A stretch of 64,000 nucleotides of DNA from Dysgonomonas sp. Marseille-P4361 (GCF_900343125.1 NZ_OPYL01000004.1:186001-250000); one strand, 5' to 3'; positions 9,423 through 18,066 are shown, numbered from the stretch's first letter. Notes: a model not told the origin generated them from the sequence alone. Translations and numbers: made by a program.

Positions 9423-10181
9423 CTAATTACGTCCTCCTTTTTTCCAATTACGGCTGTAATATCCTTCATCCAAACGGCTAATAATCACCCCTTTCTTTAT
9501 TGAAGCATGAACGAATTTCCCTTCACCCAAATAAATTCCAACATGATTGATATATTTCTTGCCAAAAGTAGAGAAGAATACCATATCTCCCGGCTTTAGA
9601 TCTTCTTTATCATGAATAGATTCTTTCACATTCTTTGCAATTGTAGTACTTACCCGATCTAATTTCTGATCAAATACATTTTTGTAGATGATATTTGTAA
9701 AACCTGAGCAGTCAACAGCTTTGCGACTCATTCCTCCTCTTCTATAGCGAGTACCTAGCCAATCTGCAGCCTCTCTGTAAAGATCTAACATAGAAGCATC
9801 AGTAATAGTTACTCCCAATACGGAAGAGAGTTCTTCCATCTCTTTACGCTGAATCAATAATTCTTGCAGAGCCTTATTTGTTTTAGTAAGATCTATTTCA
9901 GCGAGTAACTGATTTTCTTTTACTATGGTAGATGGCTGGTCTACTATTTTCTGTTCCACTTTAGGTAAAGCTACTGTATTACCTCCTTTGGTTTTAATCT
10001 CAATATTCTCTTTATGAGATTTAACTATTTTTACCTTTTTAGGAGTTAATACTGTATTTTTCCCCGATTTATCTTTTTCTTTATTAGGATATAATGTAGT
10101 AGCCTTCATCTCAGGAGCAAATGCGCCTGACAATAAGATTGCGACCAACGATACATGTAATAATTTTGAAAGAAAAACCAT
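9423..10181 (-). CDS. Secreted NlpC/P60 cell-wall endopeptidase
   Basis: The 252-residue protein has an N-terminal hydrophobic signal (about 3-23, SKLLHVSLVAILLSGAFA) and a basic, low-complexity linker to about residue 110. A C40 NlpC/P60 domain follows, with DCSGF (nucleophile Cys near 157) and NHVGIYLGEGKFVHAS (catalytic His near 213). Such enzymes cleave peptide cross-bridges in peptidoglycan. It is paralogous to the next gene upstream: both have an LGVxL...LY.EAA.WLG..YR.GG.SRK.VDCSGF block. No lipobox, so it is expected to be periplasmic or secreted. Confidence 0.9.
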   Translation of the reverse strand: MVFLSKLLHVSLVAILLSGAFAPEMKATTLYPNKEKDKSGKNTVLTPKKVKIVKSHKENIEIKTKGGNTVALPKVEQKIVDQPSTIVKENQLLAEIDLTKTNKALQELLIQRKEMEELSSVLGVTITDASMLDLYREAADWLGTRYRRGGMSRKAVDCSGFTNIIYKNVFDQKLDRVSTTIAKNVKESIHDKEDLKPGDMVFFSTFGKKYINHVGIYLGEGKFVHASIKKGVIISRLDEGYYSRNWKKGGRN

Positions 10182-10273
10182 GTTTTTAATTTTAAATCGG
10201 ATAAAAATAGAGAATCTATTTCAATATAAAACAATCAATTAGCTTTTTTTAAACATTTTATCCAATTTCAAAA

Positions 10274-10819
10274 TTATTTTAGTCGCCCACCTTTCTTCCA
10301 TGTACGACGATAGTAATCTTCATACAAATGACTAACTATAACGCCTTTCGATGTAGAAGCATGAACAAAATAGCCATCTTTCAGATAGATACCTACATGA
10401 TTTATTTTATTCTTTGATGATGTTGCAAAAAAAACAAAGTCTCCCGTTTGTAAATCATTCTTAGAAACTTTTTTCATTTTCATTCTTGACAGATCAGCCG
10501 TTGATCGAGGTATTTTCTTCCCATAAACCTTTTGATACATTAAGAAAGCAAAACCCGAACAATCAACTCCTTTGCGAGATAACCCTCCCCCACGATAAGG
10601 CACTCCTAACCATAGTGAAGACTCTGCATACAAAGGCATATTTTCATCATCATCTTTATCTAAGTTGCTTAATCTAACACCTAGTTTAGCCGACAAATTA
10701 GAAACTTCTGCGGGATCGTACAACAACCGATTACTCGTCATCTTTTGCGAACCACACGAAGAAAACAAAAGAAGAGAAACGACAAACGATAAGAGATAGG
10801 CGAATTTATGCTGTTTCAT
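10274..10819 (-). CDS. NlpC/P60 lipoprotein endopeptidase
   Basis: A 181-residue lipoprotein. The signal peptide ends in LLFSSCGSQ, a type II cleavage site with the lipid Cys at about 22. The NlpC/P60 domain has WLGVPYRGGGLSRKGVDCSGF-type sequence (Cys near 87) and NHVGIYLKDGYFVHAS (His near 140). Compared with the paralogue at 9423-10181 it lacks the long basic linker, so the two probably act at different distances from the membrane. The spacing between them is 92 bases with no terminator, so they may be co-transcribed. Confidence 0.9.
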   Translation of the reverse strand: MKQHKFAYLLSFVVSLLLFSSCGSQKMTSNRLLYDPAEVSNLSAKLGVRLSNLDKDDDENMPLYAESSLWLGVPYRGGGLSRKGVDCSGFAFLMYQKVYGKKIPRSTADLSRMKMKKVSKNDLQTGDFVFFATSSKNKINHVGIYLKDGYFVHASTSKGVIVSHLYEDYYRRTWKKGGRLK

Positions 10820-10860
10820 ATGATAAAAATTTCAGATAAAGATACTCATAAAAACAGAAG

Positions 10861-10890
10861 AAGGGTGATTTTATTTCTAAAACCACCCTT
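10861..10890 (-). other. Intercistronic hairpin
   Basis: AAGGGTGATTTTA (10861-10873) pairs with TAAAACCACCCTT (10878-10890) over 13 pairs, one wobble, 4-base loop. On the minus strand it is followed by CTTCTTCTG rather than a T-run, so it is a weak terminator or an RNA-stabilising 3' hairpin of the lipoprotein gene at 10917. Confidence 0.6.
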
Positions 10891-10916
10891 TGTATCTAGT
10901 AAGATTCGAATCTAAA

Positions 10917-11426
10917 TTATTTTTTATCGCCCGTGAAACTTACTTCCACATCTGGAGTACCTTCAACTCCTCCTAATTTTATCTTTGTAACACTTATATT
11001 TAAAATTAGCTTTCCATTTTTCACAGTAGATTGATGTAGCTTTACATCTGCTTTCAATGCACCTTCAGCCAAGCTGTATTCAGATAGAGTAACATCTGCT
11101 AATTTTACAACTCCTTCATTTTCTGAAACTGCAGTTGATACTTTGATATCACCTACAGGCATATCCATAAATGTAAAATTATCAAGAGACAATTCTATTG
11201 AATTATCTGCTTTTCTGGCAATTTTTATATCTCGTGTTATTGGATCTTGCTCTCCTCCTGCGGTTCCCAAATCAACAACCAACTTCCCATTATATGTTCC
11301 TGCAATCTGTGCCGCATAGTCAACAGCCGGATCTTCTTTTTCATCATCTCCACATGCTGTAAAGCCTAAACCTAGAGATAAAACAAACGCTACTAGTAAA
11401 AAAAGTTTCTTGTTCATAAGTTTCAT
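10917..11426 (-). CDS. Surface-type lipoprotein, possible calycin-like fold
   Basis: A 169-residue lipoprotein with signal peptide LLVAFVLSLGLGFTAC and lipid Cys at about 25. The residues after the Cys, GDDEKED, form the acidic tail that in Bacteroidetes is linked to export of lipoproteins to the cell surface. The mature part begins AAQIAGTYNGKLVVD, the start of the small beta-barrel (calycin/lipocalin-like) domains common in Bacteroidales lipoproteins. The rest is alternating beta-strand pattern. No specific function can be given. A TATCTTTG box at 11496-11503 (minus) is its likely promoter. Confidence 0.75.
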   Translation of the reverse strand: MKLMNKKLFLLVAFVLSLGLGFTACGDDEKEDPAVDYAAQIAGTYNGKLVVDLGTAGGEQDPITRDIKIARKADNSIELSLDNFTFMDMPVGDIKVSTAVSENEGVVKLADVTLSEYSLAEGALKADVKLHQSTVKNGKLILNISVTKIKLGGVEGTPDVEVSFTGDKK

Positions 11427-11495
11427 ATTATTTAGTTAGTAAATTTCGACGTTAAGACTTTAAGTATAAAATCTTGTGTGTTTTATTGAGCGCTA

Positions 11496-11503
11496 CAAAG
11501 ATA
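11496..11503 (-). promoter_or_regulatory. Candidate -7 element for the lipoprotein gene
   Basis: Minus-strand TATCTTTG, about 70 bases before the start codon at 11426. Exact TAnnTTTG match; the -33 box is not clear. Confidence 0.5.
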
Positions 11504-11587
11504 ACCTTGTTTCCCCTGATTTTATCTTTAAGATTCTATTTATACACTTTTTATATCTTTTTTTAACAATCAGTTAACCATTCCATA

Positions 11588-11627
11588 TAAAAAGAAACTC
11601 TCTGTTTTAATAATTGAAACAGAGAGT
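11588..11627 (-). terminator. Terminator of glnN
   Basis: Arms at 11597-11609 (ACTCTCTGTTTTA on plus) and 11615-11627 pair over 13 bases with one wobble. On the minus strand a TTTCTTTTT tail follows, 22 bases after the glnN stop. Confidence 0.85.
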
Positions 11628-11649
11628 CTTTACTGAAATTGTATATCGA

Positions 11650-13827
11650 TTATCTAATAAACAGAAGTTCTCTGTATTTCGCTAACGGCCACATATCATT
11701 ATCAACTATCAATTCTAATTTATCAACGTGATAACGGATTTCATCCAAATAAGGAGCAACATTGTCGTGATAAGCAATTGCTTTCTCACGTTCCTCTTCT
11801 ATACTATTCGCTACCTTACGAGCATCTATCATAGCATGCACTTTTGCATTGATTGCATTCACATGATTAGAAATTTTCTCTATCAATCGTAATTGTTCTG
11901 CTCCGAGCGTTTTATAATCATCAAAGACCTCTTTCAGTTTCGATACATTAGTCAATAAGATTGATTGGTACGAAATAGCTACTGGAATTATATGATTCAA
12001 AGCCAAATCGCCCAACACACGAGACTCAATTTGGATCTTCTTTGTAAAGATTTCCCACTTAACCTCATTGCGAGCATGCAATTCGACTTCTGATAAGATT
12101 CCCTCAAAAGTTTTGACACTTTGAGCTGAAGTATAACTATCATATATCAAGGGAACACTTGTTTCACAATCAAGACCACGACGACTAGCTTCCTCTTTCC
12201 ATTCGTCACTATAGCCATTTCCATCGAAGCGAATAGGACGAGACTCTTTTATATATTTCTTTATTATCTCATACAAAGCTTCTTCTTTAGACTTGCCCTG
12301 AGCAATAAGACTATCTACCTCTTCTTTGAATGTTCTCAATTGTTCAGCAACAGAGGCATTCAATGCTGTCATAGCGGAAGCGCAGTTAGCCGAAGAACCC
12401 ACAGCTCTAAATTCGAATCTATTACCTGTAAAAGCGAAAGGAGAAGTACGGTTGCGATCTGTATTATCTAGCAATATTTCCGGAATTTGCCCTACTCCTA
12501 AACTAATTTGTTTCTTACTATCAACTACTATCGCATCTTTTACTGAGCTTTTCTCAAATTTATCCAGGATGTCACTGACTTGACTTCCCAGAAAAACTGA
12601 AATGATTGCAGGAGGTGCTTCATTAGCTCCTAAACGATGTGCATTTGTAGCTGAAGATATAGAAGCTTTAAGCAGTCCGTTATTTTTGTGTACTGCAGCT
12701 AAAATATTAACTATAAAAGTTATAAAGCGTAGATTATCTACTTTATCTTTTCCTGGCGAAAGTAGGTTGATTCCAGTATCTGTTGTCAGCGACCAGTTGT
12801 TATGCTTTCCGGAACCATTTACACCTTTAAAAGGTTTTTCATGGTATAAAATTTTAAAAGCATGCTTACGAGCTACCTTATCCATTACAGACATAACCAA
12901 CAGGTTATGATCTACCGCCAGATTACATTCCTCATATATAGGTGCTAACTCAAACTGATTTGGCGCAACTTCATTATGGCGTGTTTTCACAGGAATACCT
13001 AAAGAATAAGCTTCATATTCCAACTCTTCCATGAATTTTTGTACTCTATCAGGGATTGCTCCAAAATAGTGATCTTCCAGCTGTTGATTCTTCGCACTTT
13101 CGTGACTCATCAACGTTCTTCCTGTTAATGCAAGGTCGGGACGAGCCATAAACAAGTCTTCATCAACCAAGAAATATTCCTGTTCCCAGCCAAGGTTTGT
13201 TTGTATCTTCTTTACATCTTCATTAAAGTAATGAACAACGGATGTTGCTGCCTTATCAATTGTAGCTAATGATTTCAACAATGGTGTCTTATAATCAAGA
13301 GCTTCTCCTGTATAAGAGATAAAGATTGTAGGAATACACAATGTATCTCCAACGATAAATGCGGGAGAAGATGGATCCCAGGCTGAATAACCTCTTGCTT
13401 CGAAAGTATTACGCAATCCTCCCGAAGGAAAACTTGAAGCATCCGGTTCTTGCTGAGCCAATAATTTACCCTCAAACTCTTCGATCAAGCCTCCATTACC
13501 ATCATGTTCTACAAAGGCATCATGTTTCTCTGCTGTACCATCCGTCAAGGGATGAAACCAGTGAGTATAGTGAGTTGCCCCATTTTCTAAAGCCCACATT
13601 TTCATTCCTGCTGCTATATGTTCGGCTAGGTTACGATCTACTGCCTCCCCTTTATCGATAGCATTATTTAGCGCCTGAAACGTTTCTTTCGAAAGATATT
13701 TAGACATTGCTCTCTTATTAAACACCTTTTCTCCGTAATATTCGGATGTTTTGAATTTAGGTATTTTCACTTCTATCGGTTTTCTTTCCGATGCTATTGC
13801 CACTGCTCTAAAACGTAACTTTGTCAT
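11650..13827 (-). CDS. glnN: Type III glutamine synthetase
   Basis: GlnN makes glutamine from glutamate, ammonium and ATP; the large class III enzyme is typical of Bacteroidetes. From the ATG at 13827 the product is 725 residues, the usual GSIII length. A longer reading frame to 13881 adds 18 cysteine-rich residues that do not look like the family. MTKLRFRAVAIASERKP is the normal start. Recognisable segments include GWEQEYFLVDE, KTRHNEVAPNQFELAP (active-site region), GSGKHNNWSL, LLSPG and the RNRTSPFAFTGNRFEFRAVG block. A TATATTTG -7 box (13912-13919, minus) and a perfect palindrome at 14003-14019 lie upstream. Confidence 0.95.
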   Translation of the reverse strand: MTKLRFRAVAIASERKPIEVKIPKFKTSEYYGEKVFNKRAMSKYLSKETFQALNNAIDKGEAVDRNLAEHIAAGMKMWALENGATHYTHWFHPLTDGTAEKHDAFVEHDGNGGLIEEFEGKLLAQQEPDASSFPSGGLRNTFEARGYSAWDPSSPAFIVGDTLCIPTIFISYTGEALDYKTPLLKSLATIDKAATSVVHYFNEDVKKIQTNLGWEQEYFLVDEDLFMARPDLALTGRTLMSHESAKNQQLEDHYFGAIPDRVQKFMEELEYEAYSLGIPVKTRHNEVAPNQFELAPIYEECNLAVDHNLLVMSVMDKVARKHAFKILYHEKPFKGVNGSGKHNNWSLTTDTGINLLSPGKDKVDNLRFITFIVNILAAVHKNNGLLKASISSATNAHRLGANEAPPAIISVFLGSQVSDILDKFEKSSVKDAIVVDSKKQISLGVGQIPEILLDNTDRNRTSPFAFTGNRFEFRAVGSSANCASAMTALNASVAEQLRTFKEEVDSLIAQGKSKEEALYEIIKKYIKESRPIRFDGNGYSDEWKEEASRRGLDCETSVPLIYDSYTSAQSVKTFEGILSEVELHARNEVKWEIFTKKIQIESRVLGDLALNHIIPVAISYQSILLTNVSKLKEVFDDYKTLGAEQLRLIEKISNHVNAINAKVHAMIDARKVANSIEEEREKAIAYHDNVAPYLDEIRYHVDKLELIVDNDMWPLAKYRELLFIR

Positions 13828-14259
13828 AAAAAATGCTATTTCTTGTTTAATACAAACACACTCAAAATTGATGGGACACAATATAAAACAATCGCTGTTT
13901 TAAGTATTATTCAAATATAAGAATTATATCTATATTTAAGACTTGTATCGAGCAACACTCACAGAATATTGTTTAACAACAATATAAATAAACTTTGAAC
14001 GTTTTGATATTATATCAAACAATTTGACGATGCAAATTTCATCTAATTTATTCTATCTCACAAGAAAGCTTAAACTTTTTTATACTAAAAAATGATGCTT
14101 TTTGAAGTTAAAATACGACTTGTAAATCTTAGCAGAAATAACGTTTGAACAAAAGGGCTATACAAATCTTTATTATAGCATTATACATAAAACATTTAAG
14201 CCTAATTTTAAGATTTATATATATCTTTGCATTACTTTTACAAAACAAATAAATTTCTT
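13828..14259. promoter_or_regulatory. Divergent control region glnN / lipoprotein
   Basis: This gene-free stretch holds a minus-strand -7 element TATATTTG (13912-13919) for glnN, and a perfect 17-base palindrome TTTGATATTATATCAAA at 14003-14019. It also holds a plus-strand TATCTTTG (14222-14229) for the lipoprotein gene. The palindrome is about 90 bases upstream of the glnN -7 box and could be an operator; its regulator is unknown. Confidence 0.5.
14222..14229 (+). promoter_or_regulatory. Candidate -7 element for the lipoprotein at 14260
   Basis: TATCTTTG matches TAnnTTTG exactly. It overlaps an upstream in-frame ATG at 14227, which rules that codon out as the start and supports the ATG at 14260. 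Confidence 0.6.
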
Positions 14260-14772
14260 ATGCGTAATACATTAACTGCTATATTTTTAATATGCTCAAT
14301 CATAGCAATTACTTCTTGTAGTAAAAACAACGAATATGTAGAATCAACCCTTGACGGAGAATGGACTACTGTCGAACGACATGTTGATATAGATATCGAT
14401 CCTGATTCTTTGTTGAGTCAAAGTTTCAAGAACTTATACGCCTTAGACGATAAAGACTATATCATCAAACGCGTATTCAGCGAATCTGAGAAAGGGCAAG
14501 GACACCTACAAATCAAAGCATTAAACAGAGAAACAGGATATGAAGATCGCTATAGGACAGCCGACTATCATACAGTAAAAGATACTTTATACATAAAAGA
14601 CTCTGAAGCTGCGCAGACTTCATCTATTTTCAGACTAGACGGAAGAGTTCTCATCACATGGACAAAACTCAAAAAGAAAGATCTTGATTTTATTTATCGA
14701 GAAATAGGTGGAGATCCTAATTTAATCCCAGATGATGCTGAAGCAACACTAATAATGAGAGAAGTAAAGTAA
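14260..14772 (+). CDS. Uncharacterised lipoprotein
   Basis: A 170-residue lipoprotein with signal MRNTLTAIFLICSIIAITSC, lipid Cys at 20, and a polar start SKNNEYVE. The mature part begins DGEWTTVERHVDIDID and contains many acidic residues with short beta-like stretches; no known domain is recognised. The longer frame starting at 14227 lies inside the promoter -7 box and is rejected. It sits alone between glnN and rplU. Confidence 0.7.
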   Translation: MRNTLTAIFLICSIIAITSCSKNNEYVESTLDGEWTTVERHVDIDIDPDSLLSQSFKNLYALDDKDYIIKRVFSESEKGQGHLQIKALNRETGYEDRYRTADYHTVKDTLYIKDSEAAQTSSIFRLDGRVLITWTKLKKKDLDFIYREIGGDPNLIPDDAEATLIMREVK

Positions 14773-14789
14773 GTTTTTCTTCAAAAACA

Positions 14790-14821
14790 TTTGAAAAACT
14801 CACCACATTTTATTATCTTTG
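14790..14821 (+). promoter_or_regulatory. Full Bacteroidetes-type promoter of rplU-rpmA
   Basis: TTTG at 14790-14793, a 20-base spacer, then TATCTTTG at 14814-14821. Both elements and the spacing agree with the TTTG-N19/20-TAnnTTTG consensus, the best promoter in the window. The start site would be near 14828, leaving a leader of about 75 bases. Confidence 0.8.
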
Positions 14822-14827
14822 CCACCC

Positions 14828-14902
14828 GATTGCCAATAGGCCAAAAAGAAATCACATAAGGTGGTTCGCCTCAGGCACATAACCTGTAATATATAAAAAC
14901 AG
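14828..14902 (+). promoter_or_regulatory. Structured 5' leader of rplU, possible L21 autoregulatory element
   Basis: The leader contains two short hairpins just before the start codon: AGGTG/CGCCT (14859-14863 with 14867-14871, 3-base loop) and CAGG/CCTG (14872-14875 with 14883-14886). Ribosomal protein genes often carry leaders bound by their own product. That this is such an element is inference from position and structure. Confidence 0.35.
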
Positions 14903-15214
14903 ATGTACGTAATCGTAGACATTCAAGGACAACAAATGAAGGTTGAAAAAGACCAAAAATTGTATGTTCACAGAATCAACGCTGAAAATGGAGCTAGCGT
15001 AGAATTTGACAAAGTTTTACTAGTAGACAAAGATGGTTCTGTTACAGTAGGAGCACCTACAGTAGAAGGAGCTAAAGTTGTGGTAGAAGTAGTATCTCAA
15101 GTAAAAGGAGATAAAGTTCTTGTTTTCCACAAAAAAAGAAGAAAAGGTTATCGTAAACTAAACGGTCACCGTCAACAATTCTCTGAAATTGTAGTTAAAG
15201 AAATTATTGCTTAA
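14903..15214 (+). CDS. rplU: 50S ribosomal protein L21
   Basis: A 103-residue L21, full length. It starts [25 protein letters not shown], and the C-terminus has the RNA-binding [20 protein letters not shown] stretch. It is followed after 20 bases by rpmA in the universal rplU-rpmA order and shares the promoter at 14790-14821. Confidence 0.98.
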   Translation: MYVIVDIQGQQMKVEKDQKLYVHRINAENGASVEFDKVLLVDKDGSVTVGAPTVEGAKVVVEVVSQVKGDKVLVFHKKRRKGYRKLNGHRQQFSEIVVKEIIA

Positions 15215-15234
15215 TCAGTTAAAGACAGAAGAAA

Positions 15235-15504
15235 ATGGCACACAAGAAAGGTGTAGGTAGTTCGAAAAACGGCCGTGAATCGGAAAGTAAACGATTGGGC
15301 GTTAAGGTATTTGGAGGAGAAGCTGTAAAAGCTGGAAACATCATAGTTCGTCAAAGAGGTACAACTCATCACCCTGGTGACAATGTAGGTATTGGCAAAG
15401 ACCATACTCTATTTGCTCTTACAGATGGAACTGTAGTTTTCCGTAAAAAAAGAGACAACAGATCTTTCGTATCTGTACTTCCTGCTACTGAAGCAGAAGC
15501 TTAA
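15235..15504 (+). CDS. rpmA: 50S ribosomal protein L27
   Basis: An 89-residue L27 starting [20 protein letters not shown], with [25 protein letters not shown] typical of the family. There is no N-terminal cleavable extension of the Firmicutes type. Second gene of the rplU operon, closed by the strong terminator at 15531-15559. Confidence 0.98.
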   Translation: MAHKKGVGSSKNGRESESKRLGVKVFGGEAVKAGNIIVRQRGTTHHPGDNVGIGKDHTLFALTDGTVVFRKKRDNRSFVSVLPATEAEA

Positions 15505-15530
15505 AAATACAGTTTTTAGAATATAAAAAA

Positions 15531-15559
15531 GCAGTTTGACTAAGTCAAACTGCTTTTTT
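15531..15559 (+). terminator. Terminator of rplU-rpmA
   Basis: Perfect 10-base stem GCAGTTTGAC / GTCAAACTGC with a TAA loop, flanked by an A-run before and TTTTTT after. Confidence 0.92.
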
Positions 15560-15685
15560 GCTTTCTAGCTACTAACTAATAATGATAAAGTGTAAAAAAA
15601 TTCATTATTATTCGGTATTGGTTTAAGTTTATACATCACGTTACTTTGCATTGTACACAAAATGGTAAACTTAAAACAATATACA

Positions 15686-16186
15686 ATGACTAAAATAGGG
15701 ATATACTACGGTTCTACAACAGGAAACACTCAAGACGTTGCCGAAGAAATAGCTAGAAAGCTAAATATTACTAAAGAAGACATACACGATGTAGCAAAAG
15801 CTAATGTAAACTTTTCCCCATATGATCTTATATTATTTGGATCTTCTACAATGGGTTTTGGAGATCTACAAGATGACTGGGAAGACTATATTGACAAAGT
15901 TAAAGACGCTGACCTTTCGGGTAAAAAAGTTGCTCTGTTTGGCTGCGGAGACTCATCTTCATACAGCGATACTTTCGGAGATGCAATTGGTAAAATTTAT
16001 CAGGTAATAAAAGATAAAGGCTGTCAGGTTATTGGACATGTGGAAACCAAAGGATATACTTTTGATGATTCTGAAGCAGTTATAGACAATAGATTCATAG
16101 GGCTGCTTATCGACAACGATAACGAATCTGATCTAACAGATGACCGCATTGACAATTGGGTGACACAACTAAAGAATGAAATCTAA
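15686..16186 (+). CDS. fldA: Long-chain type flavodoxin
   Basis: A 166-residue flavodoxin from the ATG at 15686, an FMN electron carrier likely serving NifJ, Kor or similar enzymes. MTKIGIYYGSTTGNTQ has the FMN-phosphate loop at residues 9-15. The FGSSTMGFGDLQDDWEDY and FGCGDSSSYSDTFGDA loops bind the isoalloxazine ring. The extra strand after GCGDSSSYSD makes it the long-chain class. An in-frame ATG at 15662 would add MVNLKQYT and lies too close to the probable transcription start (TTACTTTG at 15641-15648). It sits 3 bases before the DUF2023 gene. Confidence 0.95.
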   Translation: MTKIGIYYGSTTGNTQDVAEEIARKLNITKEDIHDVAKANVNFSPYDLILFGSSTMGFGDLQDDWEDYIDKVKDADLSGKKVALFGCGDSSSYSDTFGDAIGKIYQVIKDKGCQVIGHVETKGYTFDDSEAVIDNRFIGLLIDNDNESDLTDDRIDNWVTQLKNEI

Positions 16187-16189
16187 GAT

Positions 16190-16543
16190 ATGATTGATAT
16201 GCGTTTTCTTCATCATCTTATTTACGAGTATAAAAAAGGAGTCAGAGATTTTATCCTTTGTACACTTAGCGGTGAATCTGAAGATAAAGTAAAGTTCAAA
16301 TTAGAAAGAAATGCCATAAAATATGAAATACGTAAACTTGATAATGGAAATATTAATGTATTCTTCGGAAAGGACGAATGCATGAGAGTAGCCAACAAGA
16401 TATGTATAAATAAACCTCTAAACTTATTAAGCCCTGAAGAAGATTTCATTTTAGGGATTCTGTTAGGATATAGCATCAGTGAGCAATGCTCCAGATATTG
16501 CAAAAGACGAAATATTAGAAATAAAGAAAAAGAATATGTTTAA
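16190..16543 (+). CDS. DUF2023 family protein linked to flavodoxin
   Basis: A 117-residue small protein resembling DUF2023 (FLHHLIYEYKKGVRDFILCT, KDECMRVANKICINKPLN, EEDFILGILLGYSI). Function is not known. It follows flavodoxin directly and shares its terminator, so a role in flavodoxin expression, maturation or use is inferred from neighbourhood. Six cysteines include the C-terminal CSRYC. The start may instead be the ATG at 16199, which gives MRFLHHL. Confidence 0.75.
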   Translation: MIDMRFLHHLIYEYKKGVRDFILCTLSGESEDKVKFKLERNAIKYEIRKLDNGNINVFFGKDECMRVANKICINKPLNLLSPEEDFILGILLGYSISEQCSRYCKRRNIRNKEKEYV

Positions 16544-16582
16544 CTCATAACTTTTCTATAGATAGTTTTTTTAGTTGATCTG

Positions 16583-16623
16583 TAATCCTCATAGACGCGA
16601 TGTCTGTGAGGATTATTTTTTTC
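16583..16623 (+). terminator. Terminator of the flavodoxin-DUF2023 operon
   Basis: Fourteen-base stem (16583-16596 with 16602-16615, one wobble) around a GCGAT loop, followed by a run of T. Confidence 0.93.
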
Positions 16624-16719
16624 GCTATCTTTATTATGTTATTTTGACACCGAAACTCTTTTTCATCTAAACAAAAGTATTACATTCACGTTATATAATA
16701 AACACAATAAATATAGAGA

Positions 16720-17355
16720 ATGGATTTATTTGAACTAAGGAGAGATTTCACTCTACAAACATTGAACGAAGAAGATGTACCACAAATCCCAATACCTCTA
16801 TTTGAACAATGGCTTAAAGAGGCAATAGAAGCGAAAGCACTAGAACCCAATGCAATGAATATTGCAACAGCAACTCCAGAAGGGAAACCCTCTTCCAGAA
16901 CGGTTCTTTTAAAACAAGTAGCAAATGATGGTCTTATTTTTTTCTCTAACTACGACAGCAAAAAAGGAAAACAGATCGAACAAAATAAATACTGCGCTCT
17001 AACATTCGTCTGGCATGAGCTAGAGAGACAAGTTAGAATAGAAGGAATAGTGGAAAAGACTTCAGATACAGTATCAGACCTCTACTTCGAATCTCGCCCC
17101 GAAAAGAGTAAGCTTGGAGCCTGGGCATCTCCTCAGAGTGAAGCAATTCCAAACAGAGAATATTTAGAAAACTTAATAACTGACTTTGAAACTAAATTTT
17201 CAAATAAAGAAATTGCTCGTCCATCAAATTGGGGAGGATATATCGTAACCCCTTATTTAATAGAATTTTGGCAGGGAAGAAGTAGTCGTTTGCATGACAG
17301 AATTCAATACTCTTTAGAAAAAAACAGCTGGAAAATTGAGCGTCTTGCCCCATAA
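16720..17355 (+). CDS. pdxH: Pyridoxamine 5'-phosphate oxidase
   Basis: PdxH oxidises pyridoxine or pyridoxamine 5'-phosphate to pyridoxal phosphate with FMN and oxygen. The 211-residue protein is full length. Signatures are NAMNIATATPEGKPSSRTVLLK, FFSNYDSKKGKQIEQN, FVWHELERQVRIEG, the SxxSRxG-like RPEKSKLGAWASPQS, and the C-terminal FWQGRSSRLHDRI...RLAP. An oxygen-using enzyme beside ferredoxin-linked genes suggests tolerance of some oxygen. It is monocistronic or paired loosely with ybaK 68 bases downstream. Confidence 0.96.
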   Translation: MDLFELRRDFTLQTLNEEDVPQIPIPLFEQWLKEAIEAKALEPNAMNIATATPEGKPSSRTVLLKQVANDGLIFFSNYDSKKGKQIEQNKYCALTFVWHELERQVRIEGIVEKTSDTVSDLYFESRPEKSKLGAWASPQSEAIPNREYLENLITDFETKFSNKEIARPSNWGGYIVTPYLIEFWQGRSSRLHDRIQYSLEKNSWKIERLAP

Positions 17356-17423
17356 AAGGTTATATTCACATTCTGAAACTATCTAAATTACAGAATAAAA
17401 TAGGCCCCATCTACCAGATTCTG

Positions 17424-17921
17424 ATGAAAATAGAAAAAACAAATGCAGTCAGACTACTCGATAAAGAGAAGATTCCTTATGAATTAATCTCATACGAAGT
17501 TGATGAATCTGACCTTAGCGCAACTCACGTTGCAGAACAACTACAAGAAAATGTAGAGCAAGTATTTAAGACACTGGTTTTAAAAGGAGACAAAACCGGA
17601 AATTTCGTTTGTATAATACCTGGAGCAGAAGAATTAGACCTAAAAAAAGCTGCAAAATTATCAGGAAATAAAAATTGCGAAATGATTCCCATGAAGGAAC
17701 TACTTCCCACTACCGGATATATTAGGGGAGCATGCTCACCTATCGGGATGAAAAAATTATTCCCTACATATATACACAACTCTTTTCATAGTTTTGACAC
17801 CATCTATATTAGTGCCGGAAAAAGAGGGTTGCAAATACAAATAAATCCAACAAACTTAATAAATATGATAAAAATAAAATCAGGAGATCTTATCCTGAAC
17901 CAACACTATACAGATAGTTAA
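17424..17921 (+). CDS. ybaK: Cys-tRNA(Pro)/Cys deacylase
   Basis: A 165-residue YbaK-type editing protein that hydrolyses Cys mischarged onto tRNA-Pro. KTNAVRLLDKEKIPYEL matches the YbaK/EbsC start, followed by VFKTLVLKGD (catalytic Lys region) and GYIRGACSPIGMKK, and near the end SAGKRGLQIQINP. The length is right for the stand-alone form. Confidence 0.92.
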   Translation: MKIEKTNAVRLLDKEKIPYELISYEVDESDLSATHVAEQLQENVEQVFKTLVLKGDKTGNFVCIIPGAEELDLKKAAKLSGNKNCEMIPMKELLPTTGYIRGACSPIGMKKLFPTYIHNSFHSFDTIYISAGKRGLQIQINPTNLINMIKIKSGDLILNQHYTDS

Positions 17922-18031
17922 CAATAAGTTTTCTATCTTTTTTGCATAAATAAGTCTTATTTTATTACTTTATCAAACCAAATTCTTGTTTCAACAAAGG
18001 CTTAAATTAATGTAAGAAAATTTGATCTTGG

Positions 18032-18039
18032 TAATTTTG
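18032..18039 (+). promoter_or_regulatory. Candidate -7 element of the kor operon
   Basis: TAATTTTG, an exact TAnnTTTG match, 28 bases before korD. A well-spaced -33 box is not seen. Confidence 0.45.
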
Positions 18040-18066
18040 AGTAAAAGCTTAATATAATTTTATAAA

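Noticed and set aside
13828-13881. Upstream start for glutamine synthetase III
   Set aside because: Adds 18 residues absent in the family, and MTKLRFRAVA at 13827 is the family start.
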